Source: Tetrahymena elliotti 4EA (lineage: Eukaryota > Ciliophora > Oligohymenophorea > Hymenostomatida > Tetrahymenidae). Taken from it: a DNA stretch of 64,000 nt. Below, piece by piece: positions 22,828-36,900 of this stretch. The notes under the pieces were generated by a model. The model was not told the origin of the DNA. It did no database searches and saw nothing but the letters and a program-made list of their open reading frames with translations. Positions within the stretch are counted from its first letter, which is position 1, and every line of letters begins with the position of its first letter. Made by a program: the position numbers and the translations under genes. The stretch covers positions 1 to 64,000 of the forward strand of contig JH720301.1 in the NCBI GenBank assembly GCA_000231825.2, in the 5' to 3' direction.

Positions 22828-25800
22828 TCATTCTTGGAATAAGTTGTCAACATCATCCTCATCATCATCTAGAATGAGATTAGTTCTCTTTGATGCCTTC
22901 TTTTGCACTTTTTCTCCCTCATTTTAATTTTCAATTACTTATTCTTCCTCCATTTGATTATTTTCTTGCTCTTTTTCTTCCTAATCAACACCATTTAAGT
23001 CGTAATCATCAAATTCATTTTCATCATCTCTATCTCTATTTTTATTCTTATTTAATTTCCTCTTTTTAATTGGTTTTGGCTCTTTAGAGCTATTTAATTT
23101 TCTTTAAGGTTCTTGAATTTCTTCTTCTAATTCATTATCATCATTAAATATCTCTTCTTCTTAATCGTCACCTCCTTCGAATAGTTATTCTAAATCATCT
23201 AAATTATCACCATCTTAAATATAATCGTCATCTTGATCAACAACAAAATTATCTCCACTTTCTGATCTTTTTCTAGTAGATTTTTTTGTCCTGTAAATAA
23301 TAATTATATTTATTATTAATAGCATGCTAATTAAATTAAAACTACTTATTAGAAGGTTATCTTTGCTTCTTTTCCTATCATATTAAAATAAAAATAGTTT
23401 GAAAAATTCCAAATTTAATTAACAAATTACATCTTATTTACGTTAAGCAGCTTTATTTTCTTCTAATATTTTTTAAATTTCCTCCTATTTCATCTTTCTT
23501 TCATTAAACTTCTCTTTAAGCTTTTCTTCTTATAATCTTTTTTCTTCTTCTTATTTAAGTTTTTTTAACTCTTACTCCATCTTTTTTTAAATTTAAATTT
23601 TATTTTTAAAATATTTAGTAAGAGAAATTACCTTCCATTTTCTAAATGCTTCTTCTTCGTTTTAATAGTTTCCTTAAGATTGTTATTGCTTTTATCTTGC
23701 CTCTTCTAACATTTTTTCAAATTAAGGCATGTTGCTTTCTAACATCATTCTTTTTGTTTCAAGCTATTCTAAAATTGAATTGAAGAAATCTACTCTTTTT
23801 TGTTTAACGTAAGCACTGAAATGTTCTTATCTAGATTTCTTACATTTCTAATCGTTTTTAATAAAATTCAAAAATTCTTTTGCTCTTTTGCAAACAATAA
23901 AAGCATTTTCTTTTTCTTTCAAAGTTCTTTCTGAATTTGAAAATATCTTTTCAACTTCAATCTAAATAATTTTATAAAATTATTATTAATAAATTTCATT
24001 TTGATATAAAGAATTACCAATTGAATTATGAAGTAATTGTAACGATGAATAAGTGAATTTGGATATCTCAAAATTAACTTTTTAATTTATGTCTTTGCAA
24101 CATTATACTTTTCTAAATGTAAATTGCATAAAGCTATCTAAGTTAAGAGATATTCATCCTTAACTGTAGTAGATTTTTCTTAAAACTTTTTATAGTTCAT
24201 AAGAGCTTCTCCATAGTTCTTTTCTAAATATTATAACTAACCTAAGTTGAATAAAATATTAGGGAAAACTTAGATATTCTCTTTTAGACTATTGAAAATT
24301 TCTTTTGATTCATTAATTTATCCATTTTCAGCTAAAACTACGGCCAAAACAATTAAAGCTTGAATATTTGTTTAATCTAAACCTAATAATTCCTTTATCT
24401 TATCTCCAATAGTCATTATTTTTTCTATTTTTAAATATTCAAATTTTGTTAACAAATAAAAAATTAACAGCTTAAAATATACTTTAAGATTCTTAATTAT
24501 CTCTTTTCTCTACTTGTTACTCATAATCCATATAGTAGACAAATAACTTTGAGTAGTTATCATTAAAACCTTACTTTTTGATTAAGTTGAATGCTTCTCT
24601 AGCAGACTAATCATCATCATATTAGCAATAAATATAACCTTTCATACAAAGGACTAGATCTGATCTAACATTATTAGATTTAGCTTCTTCCTTTTTTTCA
24701 ATTGCCTCTTCACAATATCTAATAGCATTTTAGAAGCTTCCTTTCTTAAACTCAAGATATGCTAATCTAACATAAGAATCTAAATAATAAGGGCATATAG
24801 CTAAAGCTTCTTTATATAAGCTAAATGCTTTATCATCTTGCTTTAAATCTTCATACATAGTAGCCATGTTGAATCTGACAGTGCATAAAAAGCTTTTTCT
24901 CTTTGTTTCAGACTCTTCTTTATCTTATTCTGTCTCCATTTCGTTTGTATTATTTTAATAGTTTTTAGAAAATACATTTACACCATCTTCTTAGTTAGCT
25001 TAAGCTGCCATTTATATTGCTTGCTCAAAGGCTTCAATGGCCTTAGGATAATTTTTCAGATGAGATTCAAGGACACCAATATTATTGTATATTTCTGGAT
25101 TGATTCTTTCCTTTTTATCATTTAAAACAGACAAGGCTTACTTGAAATAGCGTAAAGATTCAAAAGCATCAATGTCAGTCAAGTTATTAGCATATTCAAG
25201 TTATGCTTCAAAATCTTATGGATTATAATGTAAAGCTTTTAAATAGTATTATTACTATGTCTATTTATTTTATCCTAAAGCAAGTTTAGACTGTAAGTAA
25301 GCCAAAGGTTTGTATAATTCAAAAGTCAATTCCTTTTCATTTTCTGGACATTGTGTACGAATTTCTTCCAGTCTTCTAAAGGCTTAATCATATTGTTGCT
25401 TTTATAGGAATTAATTGAGAAAAAATATATATTCAATAAATTTTACATTTTGAATAAATATCTATGCCAAACAGTAACTTGATTAGATGTTAGCTCTGTT
25501 AGATTATAGAGATTACTCATAGAATTTCTATGCCAAATCATATTTTTTCTTTTTAATTTAAAATTTAAATAAATACTAATTCTTCTATTGAATAAGGATA
25601 CTTCTCTATGGAAGCAGCTAGCAATCATTTGATATAATCTAGATTTAATATCATAAAAATCTGATCTAGTTTACTTTACAAATGTTTTGAGTTTTTCAGA
25701 GTCCATCAATATTTTAGGGAGATTCTTTAAATTATTAATTGCTAAGAATGCCATCTTCTTTGTCTTTAAATTAATTAATTACATTATAGTTAAAGAAAGA

Positions 25801-26988
25801 CATAAATTCTGAATTATTTTTACATTTTGATTATCTTGTTAAATATAGTAAAACTCTGTGAGATAATATAACACTAGTGGACTATTTTTATTTAGTTCAT
25901 ATGCTTTATTCAAATTATGAATATAAACATCCCATTCTTTTCTTTAAAAAGCGAGAATTGCAAGACCAAGATAAGCTTCATAAACAGTTTTATCCTATTT
26001 ATAAATTTATTATTGAATATTGCTGATTTCCATTTTATTTCTATTACCAAATCAATAACCCTCTAAAAAGCTCTTTTAGAAAGCTCAAATTTCTTTTGCA
26101 TAAAGAAACAATAAGCCAATCCAAGTCTAGCTCTTCCTGGCAATTTAGGATTCTTTTACAAAGCCTCCTTGAAATATTCTAAAGCCTTAGAATACTCTTT
26201 AGCAAAGAAGAAAATTTATCCCTAAATTAATAATATTTTAAGCAAGAATTAATTTAAAAACAACAAATTTATATTATTTACTTAACCTAAAATATCAATT
26301 ATATCATTCTTATCTTATACGCAAGCATTTTATAAGTTTTTTTATGTTATACCAACTTATTTGTTTTGATAGAAGTTTATAAAACCTATTATTTTAACAA
26401 TAATGTTAACATAATCTTATTCTAGACAAACATATTTTAAAATTAAAATCATTTAAATCTATACCCTAAATTGAGTGAGTCAATGATTTTACATCTTTTA
26501 TTCTAGAGGTGTTTAATGTTTAAATAGCTTACTGGAAGTAGTTATTTCTTTATTCTATATTCTCTTCTTTACTTGCCTTAGCAATTAATGATTAGATACT
26601 TGTATTATTAATATTTCTTTTGTAAACTCTACCAGAAGGAGTATCATGTATTGGCTTATCCATTTCAATTGATTGAATATAATGCATTATAGAATTAAAC
26701 TTTTCAGATTCTCCATTTTCATAAAGCGAAATCTATCATAAAAAATTAAAATACATTTGAAATGGTTTTAAAACTAAATAATAGAATATGATGTTCAATA
26801 AATTTGATATTTTGGATTCACATAAATCTTAATCGTTTATTTAATAGTAAAATTACTGCAATTCTATTCCATAAATCTAATGATATTTCTTTGGTAGAAC
26901 ATTCAGCATAGAATTTAACTAAATCTTATGGCAGTTCCTTAATATCAATATGGCCTTAAGCTTCTAATTTTCTAATAATCTTTTCCAT
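22828..26988 (-). CDS. CTR9: CTR9, tetratricopeptide-repeat subunit of the Paf1 transcription complex
   Basis: ATG at 26988, TGA at 22828-22830, with several short introns (one directly after DLWNRIA, about 26742-26873). The body is a chain of TPR repeats, for example RFNMATMYEDLKQDDKAF, then ALAICPYYLDSYVRLAYLEF and AIRYCEEAIEKKEEAKS. The repeats are followed by a long charged helix (FLNFIKNDQKCKKSRQEHF, then MLEEARQKQQQSQGNYQNEE). The tail is very acidic with basic patches (DNFVVDQDDDYIQDGDNLDD, EPKPIKKRKLNKNKN). This order, with TPR superhelix, trestle-like helix and Asp/Glu/Lys tail, is that of CTR9. CTR9 scaffolds the Paf1 complex, which travels with RNA polymerase II and promotes H2B ubiquitylation and H3 methylation. 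Length and order fit the family; nothing looks broken. Confidence 0.85.
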
Positions 26989-27321
26989 ATTTTATTCTTA
27001 ATCTAAAAGTGTTTTTCTATTTAATTTAACTAAGTTGTTAATTATATCTTAAGTCTCTTTAAATTTTATATAAACAAAATAAATAGGTAAACAATTCATA
27101 CAAATCATATCTTAATAAAAATGATGCTTAACTAAATGGTAATGGTCTTTATTTATCTTTTTTTATTTATTAAATATAAATAATATTTATTCTTACAGTT
27201 AATTGTTTTATTTTATAAATTTATTTTAATTTAAATCTTTTTCTTTTTAAAAGACATCCTTAAAATATTGAACAAATAATATTATTAAATTCACTATGTC
27301 TTCTTTTAATTTCTTTCCAGC
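26989..27321. other. Space between MPDU1 and CTR9 genes
   Basis: About 330 bp of AT-rich DNA between the MPDU1 stop and the CTR9 start. It probably holds the CTR9 promoter. No motif recognised. Confidence 0.4.
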
Positions 27322-28316
27322 TCATTTAGCTTGTTTGTATTCTTCCAGTAATAGAGAAATAAAAATACAACAATAGCTTAAGAAAAGAATGCTATCCCAT
27401 ATTAAGACTATCATATTTTTAATTAATAATAAATTAATTAGATTTTAAAAATAAATGATTACTATGCTTATAACATCATCAGGTTATTCAATTATAAAAG
27501 AATACATTCTAGCTAAGACACCACACCAATTTACAAAGTAAGTCACAAAAGATAAATGTCCAGTGGATTTGTTAGTATAAATCAATTTGATTTACAAGAA
27601 TCTTGAGTACAGAACTGAATTATTTATTGAGATAAAAGGAAAAATACAAAAACATACAAAAAAAATTTACTAATAGCAGGAGATACCGTAAAGACAAAAG
27701 CTAATATTTCATATGGAATGAGCTTATAAAAAACCAATATATTTCCAGCAGTTGTAAATAATAGTAGAGAATTGAGTTTTAAAAAGTAGTTTTGTGTATC
27801 TTGCTTAAAGATGTATAATAGAAGTAGAATAATTATATTTTAGTAAATAAACACTATCTTTTCTCTATATAATGAGAGAGGACTATCAATTACAATTGAA
27901 TAACCAAGAGATACAAAGTTTATAATACACTGAATTAATTTATTAATAATAAATAAATTTATAAATAATATCCATGCTGTATATAATTTTGTTCTATAAA
28001 ATTTACTTCAATAGAAAAACTGGCTAAAGATAGACCTTTGGTACTTTTATTCATGATAAATTTAATGATCTAAGGGAGTTTTATTAGTGAAGCTAATCCA
28101 GTAACTAAAATTCCAATTATTTTTGAGAAAAACTTTATTTTAAAAATGAATTTTTAACATTTAAATTTTCAATTTGTGTATTTTTACAATGTTTAAGCAC
28201 TATGTATCATCTAAAAAGCCAGAAATATTTGCACTTTATAAATTTGATAATAATGAAGGATAACATTAATGACTAGAATCAAGTAATATATCTAAACCTG
28301 ATTAAATTAAGCTCAT
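27322..28316 (-). CDS. MPDU1: MPDU1/Lec35-like PQ-loop membrane protein
   Basis: ATG at 28316; intron 28135-28187 (53 nt, phase 0) after 43 codons; further short introns; TGA at 27322-27324. The protein (about 240 residues) has two PQ-loop halves. The first reads KLPQIIKFIMNKSTKGLS with FSIEVNF after it. The second reads NKSTGHLSFVTYFVNWCGVL followed by ARMYSFIIE. Between and after them are hydrophobic helices (for example LVFYKLIPYEILAFVFTV) and the GYSIVID turn. The N-terminal Cys in DDTQCLNI and the following FFSKIIGILVTGLAS also match MPDU1. MPDU1 is an ER membrane protein needed to use dolichol-phosphate mannose and glucose in N-glycan and GPI-anchor synthesis. It is divergent to the chromodomain gene, 256 bp away. 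Confidence 0.85.
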
Positions 28317-28572
28317 TTTTTAACTCAATATTTTTTTGAATACTTTTTATGTTATCAATGATCTATTCTTTTAATTTACTTACTTTCAAATTATTAGAGC
28401 GGTTTTTAGCTGTAGGGTATAATCCTAAGTTTTTTTAAATATTTTTTAATTTAATTTTTTTCACACTAATAATTAGCTTAATTGCATTTATATTAATTAG
28501 TTTATTTCTTAAAATCCATTTATAAAAGATTATCTTAAATTAATTTCATAAATTGAAAAATCCTTTCTGTAG
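28317..28572. promoter_or_regulatory. Divergent promoter region (MPDU1 / Pdd1-like gene)
   Basis: 256 bp separate the two start codons, so both promoters must lie here or overlap the 5' ends. AT-rich, with no defined motif seen. Confidence 0.35.
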
Positions 28573-30720
28573 ATGCTTACTGTAAAATAACAAACTTAGA
28601 ATAAAATTTAAAGTAAGTAGGCTTAATTACCTAAAAATACTTAAGAGTCGCTTTAGTAGATGCTAGCTTGGGATTAAGAATATCTTGCTTCAAAAGATAA
28701 ACAATTTAAAAATAAACACTAATACTAAGGAAATGGGGGTTAACCTTTACTTTAAAATTTAAATACAAAGTAAAAGACAAATTTACAGTCATAGCCATAA
28801 CAACCGTCTTTATCTTAATAAGCTTAAATGGGTTAAATTTCTTAATCAGAGCTCAGATAGTTATAAAAAAAAAGAAAATTATAGGAACTAGCTAGAGAAA
28901 ATAGTAAAATTTTGAAGTAGTAAAAGTAATAGCAAAAAGAAAATAATGAAATTGATACATCTCAAGATGCATCTGATGAGTATGAAGTTGAAAAAATTGT
29001 GGATAAAAAAATTGAAAATGGTTAAGTTTTCTACAAAGTTAAATGGAAAGGTAAAAATTTATTAAATTTTAGTTAAAAAAGTTTAGATTTGTTAAATAAA
29101 TTAATCAATTAAAAAATTTTAATAGGATGGGATAGCACTTACAACACTTGGGAACCAGAAAATAACTTGTTTAGAGTGTCTGAAATGATTGAAGAGTATG
29201 AAGCATCTAAAAAATATTAAAAAAGATAACCTTACCCTAAATAAATTAATTCTAGTACTAGTGATTTAGAGGAAGTTGATAAGATGGCAAAAGATAGCTA
29301 ATTTGATAAGAATAAATAATTCTATAAATTACTGGCAGGGTAAAAGCAGCAATCTTCTTCAAATACAGCTCCTTAGCTGTTGCAACAAAAATAGTTGGGC
29401 TAAAAAAGTAATGAAGAGTCTTAAATTAGTCAAAAAAATTAACATTCTTAAGGTATGAACAAATAAAATATATTTTAAATAATCTTCTAATATTAAAGAA
29501 AAAAAGGCTCCAGCAAAAAATTTAGAGTAACTAGATTTACAACCTGATAATGTTGAAGTAAAGCAACCTCAGATTCAACAGAATAATTAAAGTGCACTTA
29601 ACAAAGATAAATCTTTTGAAGAAGTTGATGATGTAAATGATGAAGACAAAGAGTATATTTTTGAGGCAATCCTTGATAAGCGTTAATTGGAAGGATAGGA
29701 AATAGAATATTTACTTAAATTCACAAGTAAATTTTTAAAGCTTTTTTTATTAATAATTATTTACTTTTTTCTACATAAAAAGATCATGATAAACCAGAAT
29801 GGGAGTTAATTAGTAATCTAGAAAGTATTGAGGAAGAAATTAGAGAATATGAAGAATAGCTTAAGAGGAAATTATAAAACGCACTTTTGTAATAATAAGC
29901 AAATAATATAGAATAAGAACATCAGTAATATGAAGATATTTCAAAAGATAAATAAACAGTTTAGTAAACTGAACCTGTAACTAACTTCACTACTATGTAA
30001 AGCTCGGCTCAACATAATAAAGAAAATGAATGTTAAGGTAATAATTATACAAAATAGAATAAAGCAATACCTGAACAAATAGATATAGATTGCTCAGATG
30101 ATTAATTTGAGTAAGAGATTCATACAAATTAAATAGATGTATTAGTTAACAATAACATATTAAATTCTAATTAAAATCCAAATTTATAACCAGAGTAACT
30201 AAAAAAAGATAAAAAAATACCTAGCTATGAAAAGATTAGCAAATAAAAATAGTAATAAACTAGTAACTAATAATTGCATTCAGGCTAAAATAAAATGTTA
30301 GAAAAGAATGTTTTAAATTAGCATCCATTTAATTAAATTAACCCTATCCTTAATAATGTTTCTCTTCAGTAGCTTGCTAATATTTCAAACCCTGTTAATT
30401 TTATTTAAAGTATTAATTTTAGTTAAGAGATAGGATGTTTTTATAAGGGTGATTAAAGGTATTCTATTGAATTATGTGACTCACAGTCTTTGCATGATCT
30501 TTCAAAAGCTACTTTCAAAGTTATGTGGAAACCAAGAATAAATGGCTGTGTACCTCATCCAAGTTTAATTTCATATTAAATGCTAAAAGAGCATGATCCT
30601 GTAGGTTTAGTTTTATTTTTCGAAAATCTTATCTAGAAACAACCTTTGTAACAATAGGTGGCTATTTGAATTAATTAAATTTTTAAACCTAATTATTGTT
30701 GGTATTTAATTTCATATTGA
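28573..30720 (+). CDS. Pdd1-like protein: two chromodomains and a chromo-shadow domain
   Basis: ATG at 28573, TGA at 30718-30720. Introns 29051-29125, 29453-29498 and 29727-29782 leave exactly 657 codons. Residues 1-136 are Gln/Lys-rich. Chromodomain 1 (about 137-190) reads YEVEKIVDKKIENGQVFY, then KVKWKGWDSTYNTWEPENNL; the aromatic cage that reads methyl-lysine (Tyr, Trp, Trp) is intact. Chromodomain 2 (about 320-372) reads YIFEAILDKRQLEGQEIEYL, then PEWELISNLES; its usual KW is KF, so the cage may be weaker. Residues about 558-650 resemble a chromo-shadow domain (FKVMWKPRINGCVPHPSLIS, GLVLFFENLI), which dimerises in HP1. This two-chromodomain plus shadow order is that of Tetrahymena Pdd1p, which binds H3K9/K27-methylated chromatin at sequences to be eliminated during macronuclear development. 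Whether this is Pdd1p itself or a paralogue cannot be told from the sequence alone. Confidence 0.88.
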
Positions 30721-30997
30721 GAATTTATTTGTAGTGTAGATTTTCATTAATTTCAAGATATTATAAAAATAATTTATTTAATTTAAATATTTTATTTTCT
30801 ATTTAATAAGTTTAAAAATTGATAGAAATAAACGAATATATTTTAATAAATGAAATATTTTATTTGATCAATTGAAAATTTTAACATCAATAAATTAAAA
30901 ATAATTTAAAGTGAAATTTTTCTCAATTATAAAAAATTATTCAAAAATAAAACAAGATAAATAGAAAAATATTTTACAATCAATTAATAGATAATTA

Positions 30998-33900
30998 TCA
31001 GCCTTTTAATCTTAATGTAAGAATTCGGTACTTTCTAATTAAATATCTAAAGAATTCTTTAATTACTTCTGGATCTTCTCTGATGAATGACAATAAAGAT
31101 ATTACATAAATGCAAATATTTATTATACCTAATCCAAAAGGATCAAAACTGGTAGTGTATGTTGCTATTGATATCAAATCCACAACTAGTTGAACAACAT
31201 TAAATAAGTAACACTAACCAATAATCTTAGTTGCTTGATCTTTGAAGGATTATTTTTGATAAAAATCAATATCTTACTAATAGAAGAGAGATTGAGATAT
31301 TCTTATTGATTAAGGACCAAGGAAGTAAAAGAAATACCAAAATTTGTAAATTTTTGGATACTTCTTAGTTTTAACTTGTACTGAAAACTATTTCCACTAT
31401 TCATATCCTAATTCTTCAAACTTATCAAACAAGTTTCTGGCTGAGACTCCAAAAATAACATTCATTGAGTAAGTTAGTAAAACTAAAATGCAAATGAAGC
31501 TATCAAGAGACATTATTATCATAAAAAGTTTAGTTAAATTTTCCAACACAGCAAAAACAGAGCTCAGTGTAATAATTAAAGCTACTTTAGATTTATGAAT
31601 AGAAAAGAGAGAGAAAATTGCAATAATTGAAATTATTATCAAAATGACTGATATGATTGTAAAAACGAGAGTCTTGTTATAAGATTCCTATTAATTTAAG
31701 AACTTTAAATAAAAATTAAAATATTTTAAAGATTTAATTATTTTTACATCTGCCTTCAGTTCACATTTTTTGTTTTTAATCTCATATTTAGTATCATCAC
31801 ACTCTTTCACACACAACCTATCTAATTGATAAGGATATTATGAACTGCACAAAGAACATGATGTAGAATCAGTGCAAGTTTCGCAAGATTAATGGCATGA
31901 AACACATTTAGATTAGTTGAGATAAGTTTTTTCAGGGCAATCTTTAACGCAAAGTTTTCCATATTAGTAGGGATATTATTCACTACATTAATCACAACTA
32001 TTGTTATTTGAGCATGACTTACAAGAAGTGTCACAATTCTAGCAAATTTTTTCTGAGTTGAAAAAAGTTTATTCAGGACATTTATCAATGCACAACTAAT
32101 TATATTTGTAAGGTTATTTGCTATGACATGTTAAACAGCTTGTAGAATCTGAACAAGTTTAACATGATTTATCACAATTTATACATTAATTCTTATCTTC
32201 ATATGTTTATTAAGGACATTAAGAGACACAAAGATTATTCCATTTATTAGGATATTTAGGATTACAAGTTAAACAACTTGTAGAATCAGAGCAAGTTAAG
32301 CATGATTTATCACAACTGATGCAAATATTTTTATCTAAATATGTTTATTAAGGACATTAAGCTACGCAAAGATTGTTAAATTTGTAAGGATATTTATCAT
32401 CACAAATTGAACAGCTTGTAGCATCTGAGCAAGTTTTACATGATTTATCACATTTAAGGCATGTATAAGTTGTTTGATTAGTAAATGTTCCATCTGGACA
32501 TTTAGAAACACATTAATTATTTATTGTATCTAAATAAGGAGTGCCATATAAATTAGAGCACTAAGTACAATTTTAGTCACTACTACCTGAGCAAGTCAAA
32601 CATTATGGATTACAATATTTGCAAGTTTTACTTGCGTTATCAAAATACATATTAGATTCAGGACAGTTTGTATTACTATCTTATACACATGTTACTGTTC
32701 CATCATTTTAATAAATTAAATGGTAGCCTTCATTACATGCAGCACAAATTAGTGAGCTACTTGAACATTATTTGCAGTTTTAAATTTTACAAACTAATCC
32801 TTAACAAATAAAAACTCCTATTTACTATTCAACTTTTTATGTATTTAATGGGCAATCTAAAACACAAACGCCATCGCTCATGACATAACCTTAATTGCAT
32901 TAACTACAAAAACTTTAATTTTGGCAAACATTACAATTACCTCCACAAGGAACACATGAAGATCTATGTTTAAAAAATATTTTAAAAAAATTTAAAACTG
33001 AACAAATTTTACTGATTTTAAATAGTGCCAGATGGACAAGTTGATAAACAGGTTCCTTGGTAAAGCAAGAGATTTGGTAGCTTACATTAGTTGCAAGTTG
33101 ATTTGTCATAACAGCTTAAGCATGACTATTAGTCACAATTATTGTTATTAGAGGAGTATAAAGTAAAGGATATCTAAGATGACTAAAATGAAGGATAAAA
33201 ATTTGAGTCTATGTTTTCATCAACAAAAACAGATAAATTTGTAAATGAAGTAGAAGTTTGAGATTTAGAAGTATAAATTAAAGTAATATTCCTCTAAATT
33301 TCCACAGGCTCCATTACTAACTGTTGAGAAGAATTTATAGAACAAGGAATATTGACCACACTTCCTGAATCTTTAACTTGTGAGCAATTTTAATCTATTC
33401 CTACTAACTAATTTGTTGGCAATATGAATCTTAGCTACCTTTTAGTTGAAGAAAAGACTAAAGGATTTAAAAATAGCTAATAATAAAATTAAATTTATTA
33501 ATTAACAAGAGCAGGCTAGACATTCACTTAGAATTAATTAACAGAATTAATAGTAAGTTGATTAATACTTTTTGATGATTAATAATATATTTTTTAGTAA
33601 GTGTCAGTATTTTGAATAATACTAAATTAAATATTTTGTTAATTTTGAGATTATTAATTAAATAGAGCATTTATATTTATTAACTAAGAAATTTCAATTT
33701 AGAGTTGATTCTGTTGACAATTCTAATTAATGCATGTATTTGCAAATTAATTTTAGCTCAATTAAATTATTATCTATTTTATTCTTTGAGTTTAGGAAGA
33801 GCTTTAAGAGTAGTATGTGGATAATAATACTTGCTTGAAATTATCTGAAGAGCTTATTCTGTACTAAGGTTAGATTGAATTATCACTCAATATGAATCTA

Positions 33901-36900
33901 TAATCTGGGAAGTTAATTTATATTTGATAGGAATCCATATTAAAATTAGAGAATAGTAGTTTCGTAGTTAATTGTGGATTTAAACCAACTGTATCAGTTA
34001 CAGTATTCACTTAGATTTAATCAAATAAGATAGGTAAAATATCATAACCATCTACTTTTCCATTATCAATTTCATATTAACTTCCATCAGTTTCTTATAA
34101 AAATGTTCTGATTTCAAATGAGTTATTGTTATTACTTTGATTAGAATAAATAATTGAGTATGGTCTGTTAGTGAAGCAATTTTAAATAGAAATTTTGGTA
34201 CTTCCAAAAGTAGACTTAATTTGAAGATAGGATTTACTGTCTAAGGTAGTTATCTAGCATTGATTGTTAGTTAGCTATGATGAAATTTCATTTTGGTAAC
34301 CTATGTACACAATTATTTCTTTTGTAAAAAATGAATTATCTTAAATAGATTATTTGAATGAGAAATTAAGATCTACAGGTGTTTTTGCTATTTTTGAGGT
34401 TGGATTTAGTAAAATGTTACTTAGTTATCCTACTGTTTTGGCACCATAGCTAACTTAACTTTTTTCTTAAATTTAGTTATTTAAATTAAATGAGGAAACA
34501 ACTTGAATTATAAATGCTGTAGCTTGCCTAATACTAAGTGGATTATACTATAAATTTATTTAGACTTAGACAGTTTAACAATACAAGCTAGTATCTCCAT
34601 TAAAAAATAATACATATTGAGATTACTGAAGTTAGCAAGTTTCAAATTATTTAGTCAAACTTTAGGGTTATAAACAAGTAGCTATACAATTCTGATTTAG
34701 ATAGCTAGTTGGAATAGGAGATGATTAACTTGGGGTAATAAAAATTTATCCACCACTAGAAGTATTATCAACTAGAATGGAATTCATATTTAAAGTTAAG
34801 GTGAGCTGAACAGATTAAGCATTAACGACATTATTACTTGATATTATTTATGTATCAAATGTACCAGATGTTGATGGTTCTAATAAACTAGCATTATAGA
34901 ATAAACTTAATAGAGTGTTTGAAGATTATAAAAATATGGCAGTTATACTTTAAGATTGATCACATTTTCCAATAAAGTAGCTATTCATTAAGTTTATACT
35001 GATTGCCAAAACATTACCTGCAGATAATTAACTTTAATTATTGGCACACGGTTAAATAGAAATAACCTAATTCTATTATTATAAACTAGAACTACACTGT
35101 AAATTTGTATTGGTATTTATCATTTGGCAATTCAAATGAGTAGGTAGGCTAGGGATGCTTGGACAATACTTACAAGAAGTAGGTAGAGTAATTTATAAAG
35201 TTGTTGAAGAACAATTTATATCTTATGTTAAGCTTATAAAGAAAGAGTAAGAAGATATTTGTCCAACAGCTTAACTTGAAGAAGCTCCTCTTTCTATTAT
35301 CATACCACCCTAAATTAATATCTTATCTTGCTAAATTAAAGAGTTAGAACTATCCTGAATCGATACTTATATCCTTGGCTAAGTTTAAGAAGATGTAATA
35401 TCTTGTGTGTTTGTTATTAAAAAAGATAATTAGGCTGAACTACTTGGGTCTAATTGTTAAGGAGAAGGAAATTTCAAAACTTAGCCTGTAAGAATAGTAC
35501 TGATTAATTATTAAGTATTGCCAGAGCTTATGTAAAAAAGTTAGGTTTAGCTTGATACTTAAATAGAACTTCCTGTAAAATCTAAAAGAATTACGTCACT
35601 TGATTTGTATATGATATTTGTGACTACAAAATTTAAATTTATGATTCTTGATGTAGACTAAGAATCAGTGGTAGCTACTAAAGAAGAGCTTTTAAATGTT
35701 GCTGGTGAGATTTAAACTTAAAATATAGGGCTTTTATATGTAGCCTGTATTGAATTTTAATTATTTTACCTGTATGATTATATTATTGTAATAATTTGTG
35801 AATCATATAATGTAGCAACTCTGGTATTTTAAATACTTTATAATGTAATCTCCACTTTTAATCCTCTTTAAATATATTACTTAATTTATATTTAAAAGTA
35901 CTAAGTGCTGGGATTATATTATGATATTTAGCAACTTATTCCATTTATAGAGCAAATCAAATTAGATGAAGGTAATGTTGTTGATTAAGGAATCTAAATA
36001 TCTAAAATTGTTTTATCTATAAATAAATCTGTAGAAGCTATAAAAGAAAAAATTGAATTTCCATATTGTCCAGTTTGAAAAACAGATCTTTATTATTATA
36101 TATTAACTAAATTGTAAGCTTAAGTAGACAAAGGAGAATTATTATTATCAACAACAGAGATATCTGATTCAACCACATATTGTGTTGATGATGCATCATT
36201 TTTATTGAGAGGTAGAGCATTATATGTAAACTGCTAATTCAAGTAAATTTTCCCTATATAAGAACTTTGCAAGTTACAAAGAGTAAATTAAACTAATCTA
36301 TTATTACTTGAGCCTTGCACTTAAACTGGATTCTATAAATTAATAGTAAGTTATTTAATACTTTTATCCAAGAGTTCATCATCCAATGTTGAATATTATT
36401 AATAACTAAAGTTTGCACCATTACATGCGTTACTGCTGCTTTAAACAAAATAAAGAGCATATTAAGGTATATTTATTGTTATAAGAGCTCCAGTTTGAAT
36501 CAAATAAGAGTTCAGTTCTAGCTAAACAACTAATGGCAAATTAATTTATATATTAGAAATAGATGAAGTGCTATTGAGAAAAGTAAAGACAGGATATTTT
36601 GCTTTGTAAGAAACTATAGGAATAAGAATAAGAGAAGTATCAAGTTTTTCAAATATTCCATTTTATGTAGAATTGGTAACAAAAACTTCAATGTAATTTG
36701 AAGGATTAATATTTTTAGCATAGTCTAAATTTTGTAAACAATTTAATGTTTAACTTAAATTGGCATAACAATAATCTTAATCTTAATTACAAGATGAAAT
36801 TTATTCCTATATTTAAACCTAAAAATGAGAAGAATTATACGCTAATGCTTAACAGTTTGGATTTTATACTGTGAAGGAAGGTATCTATACATATGAGTTA

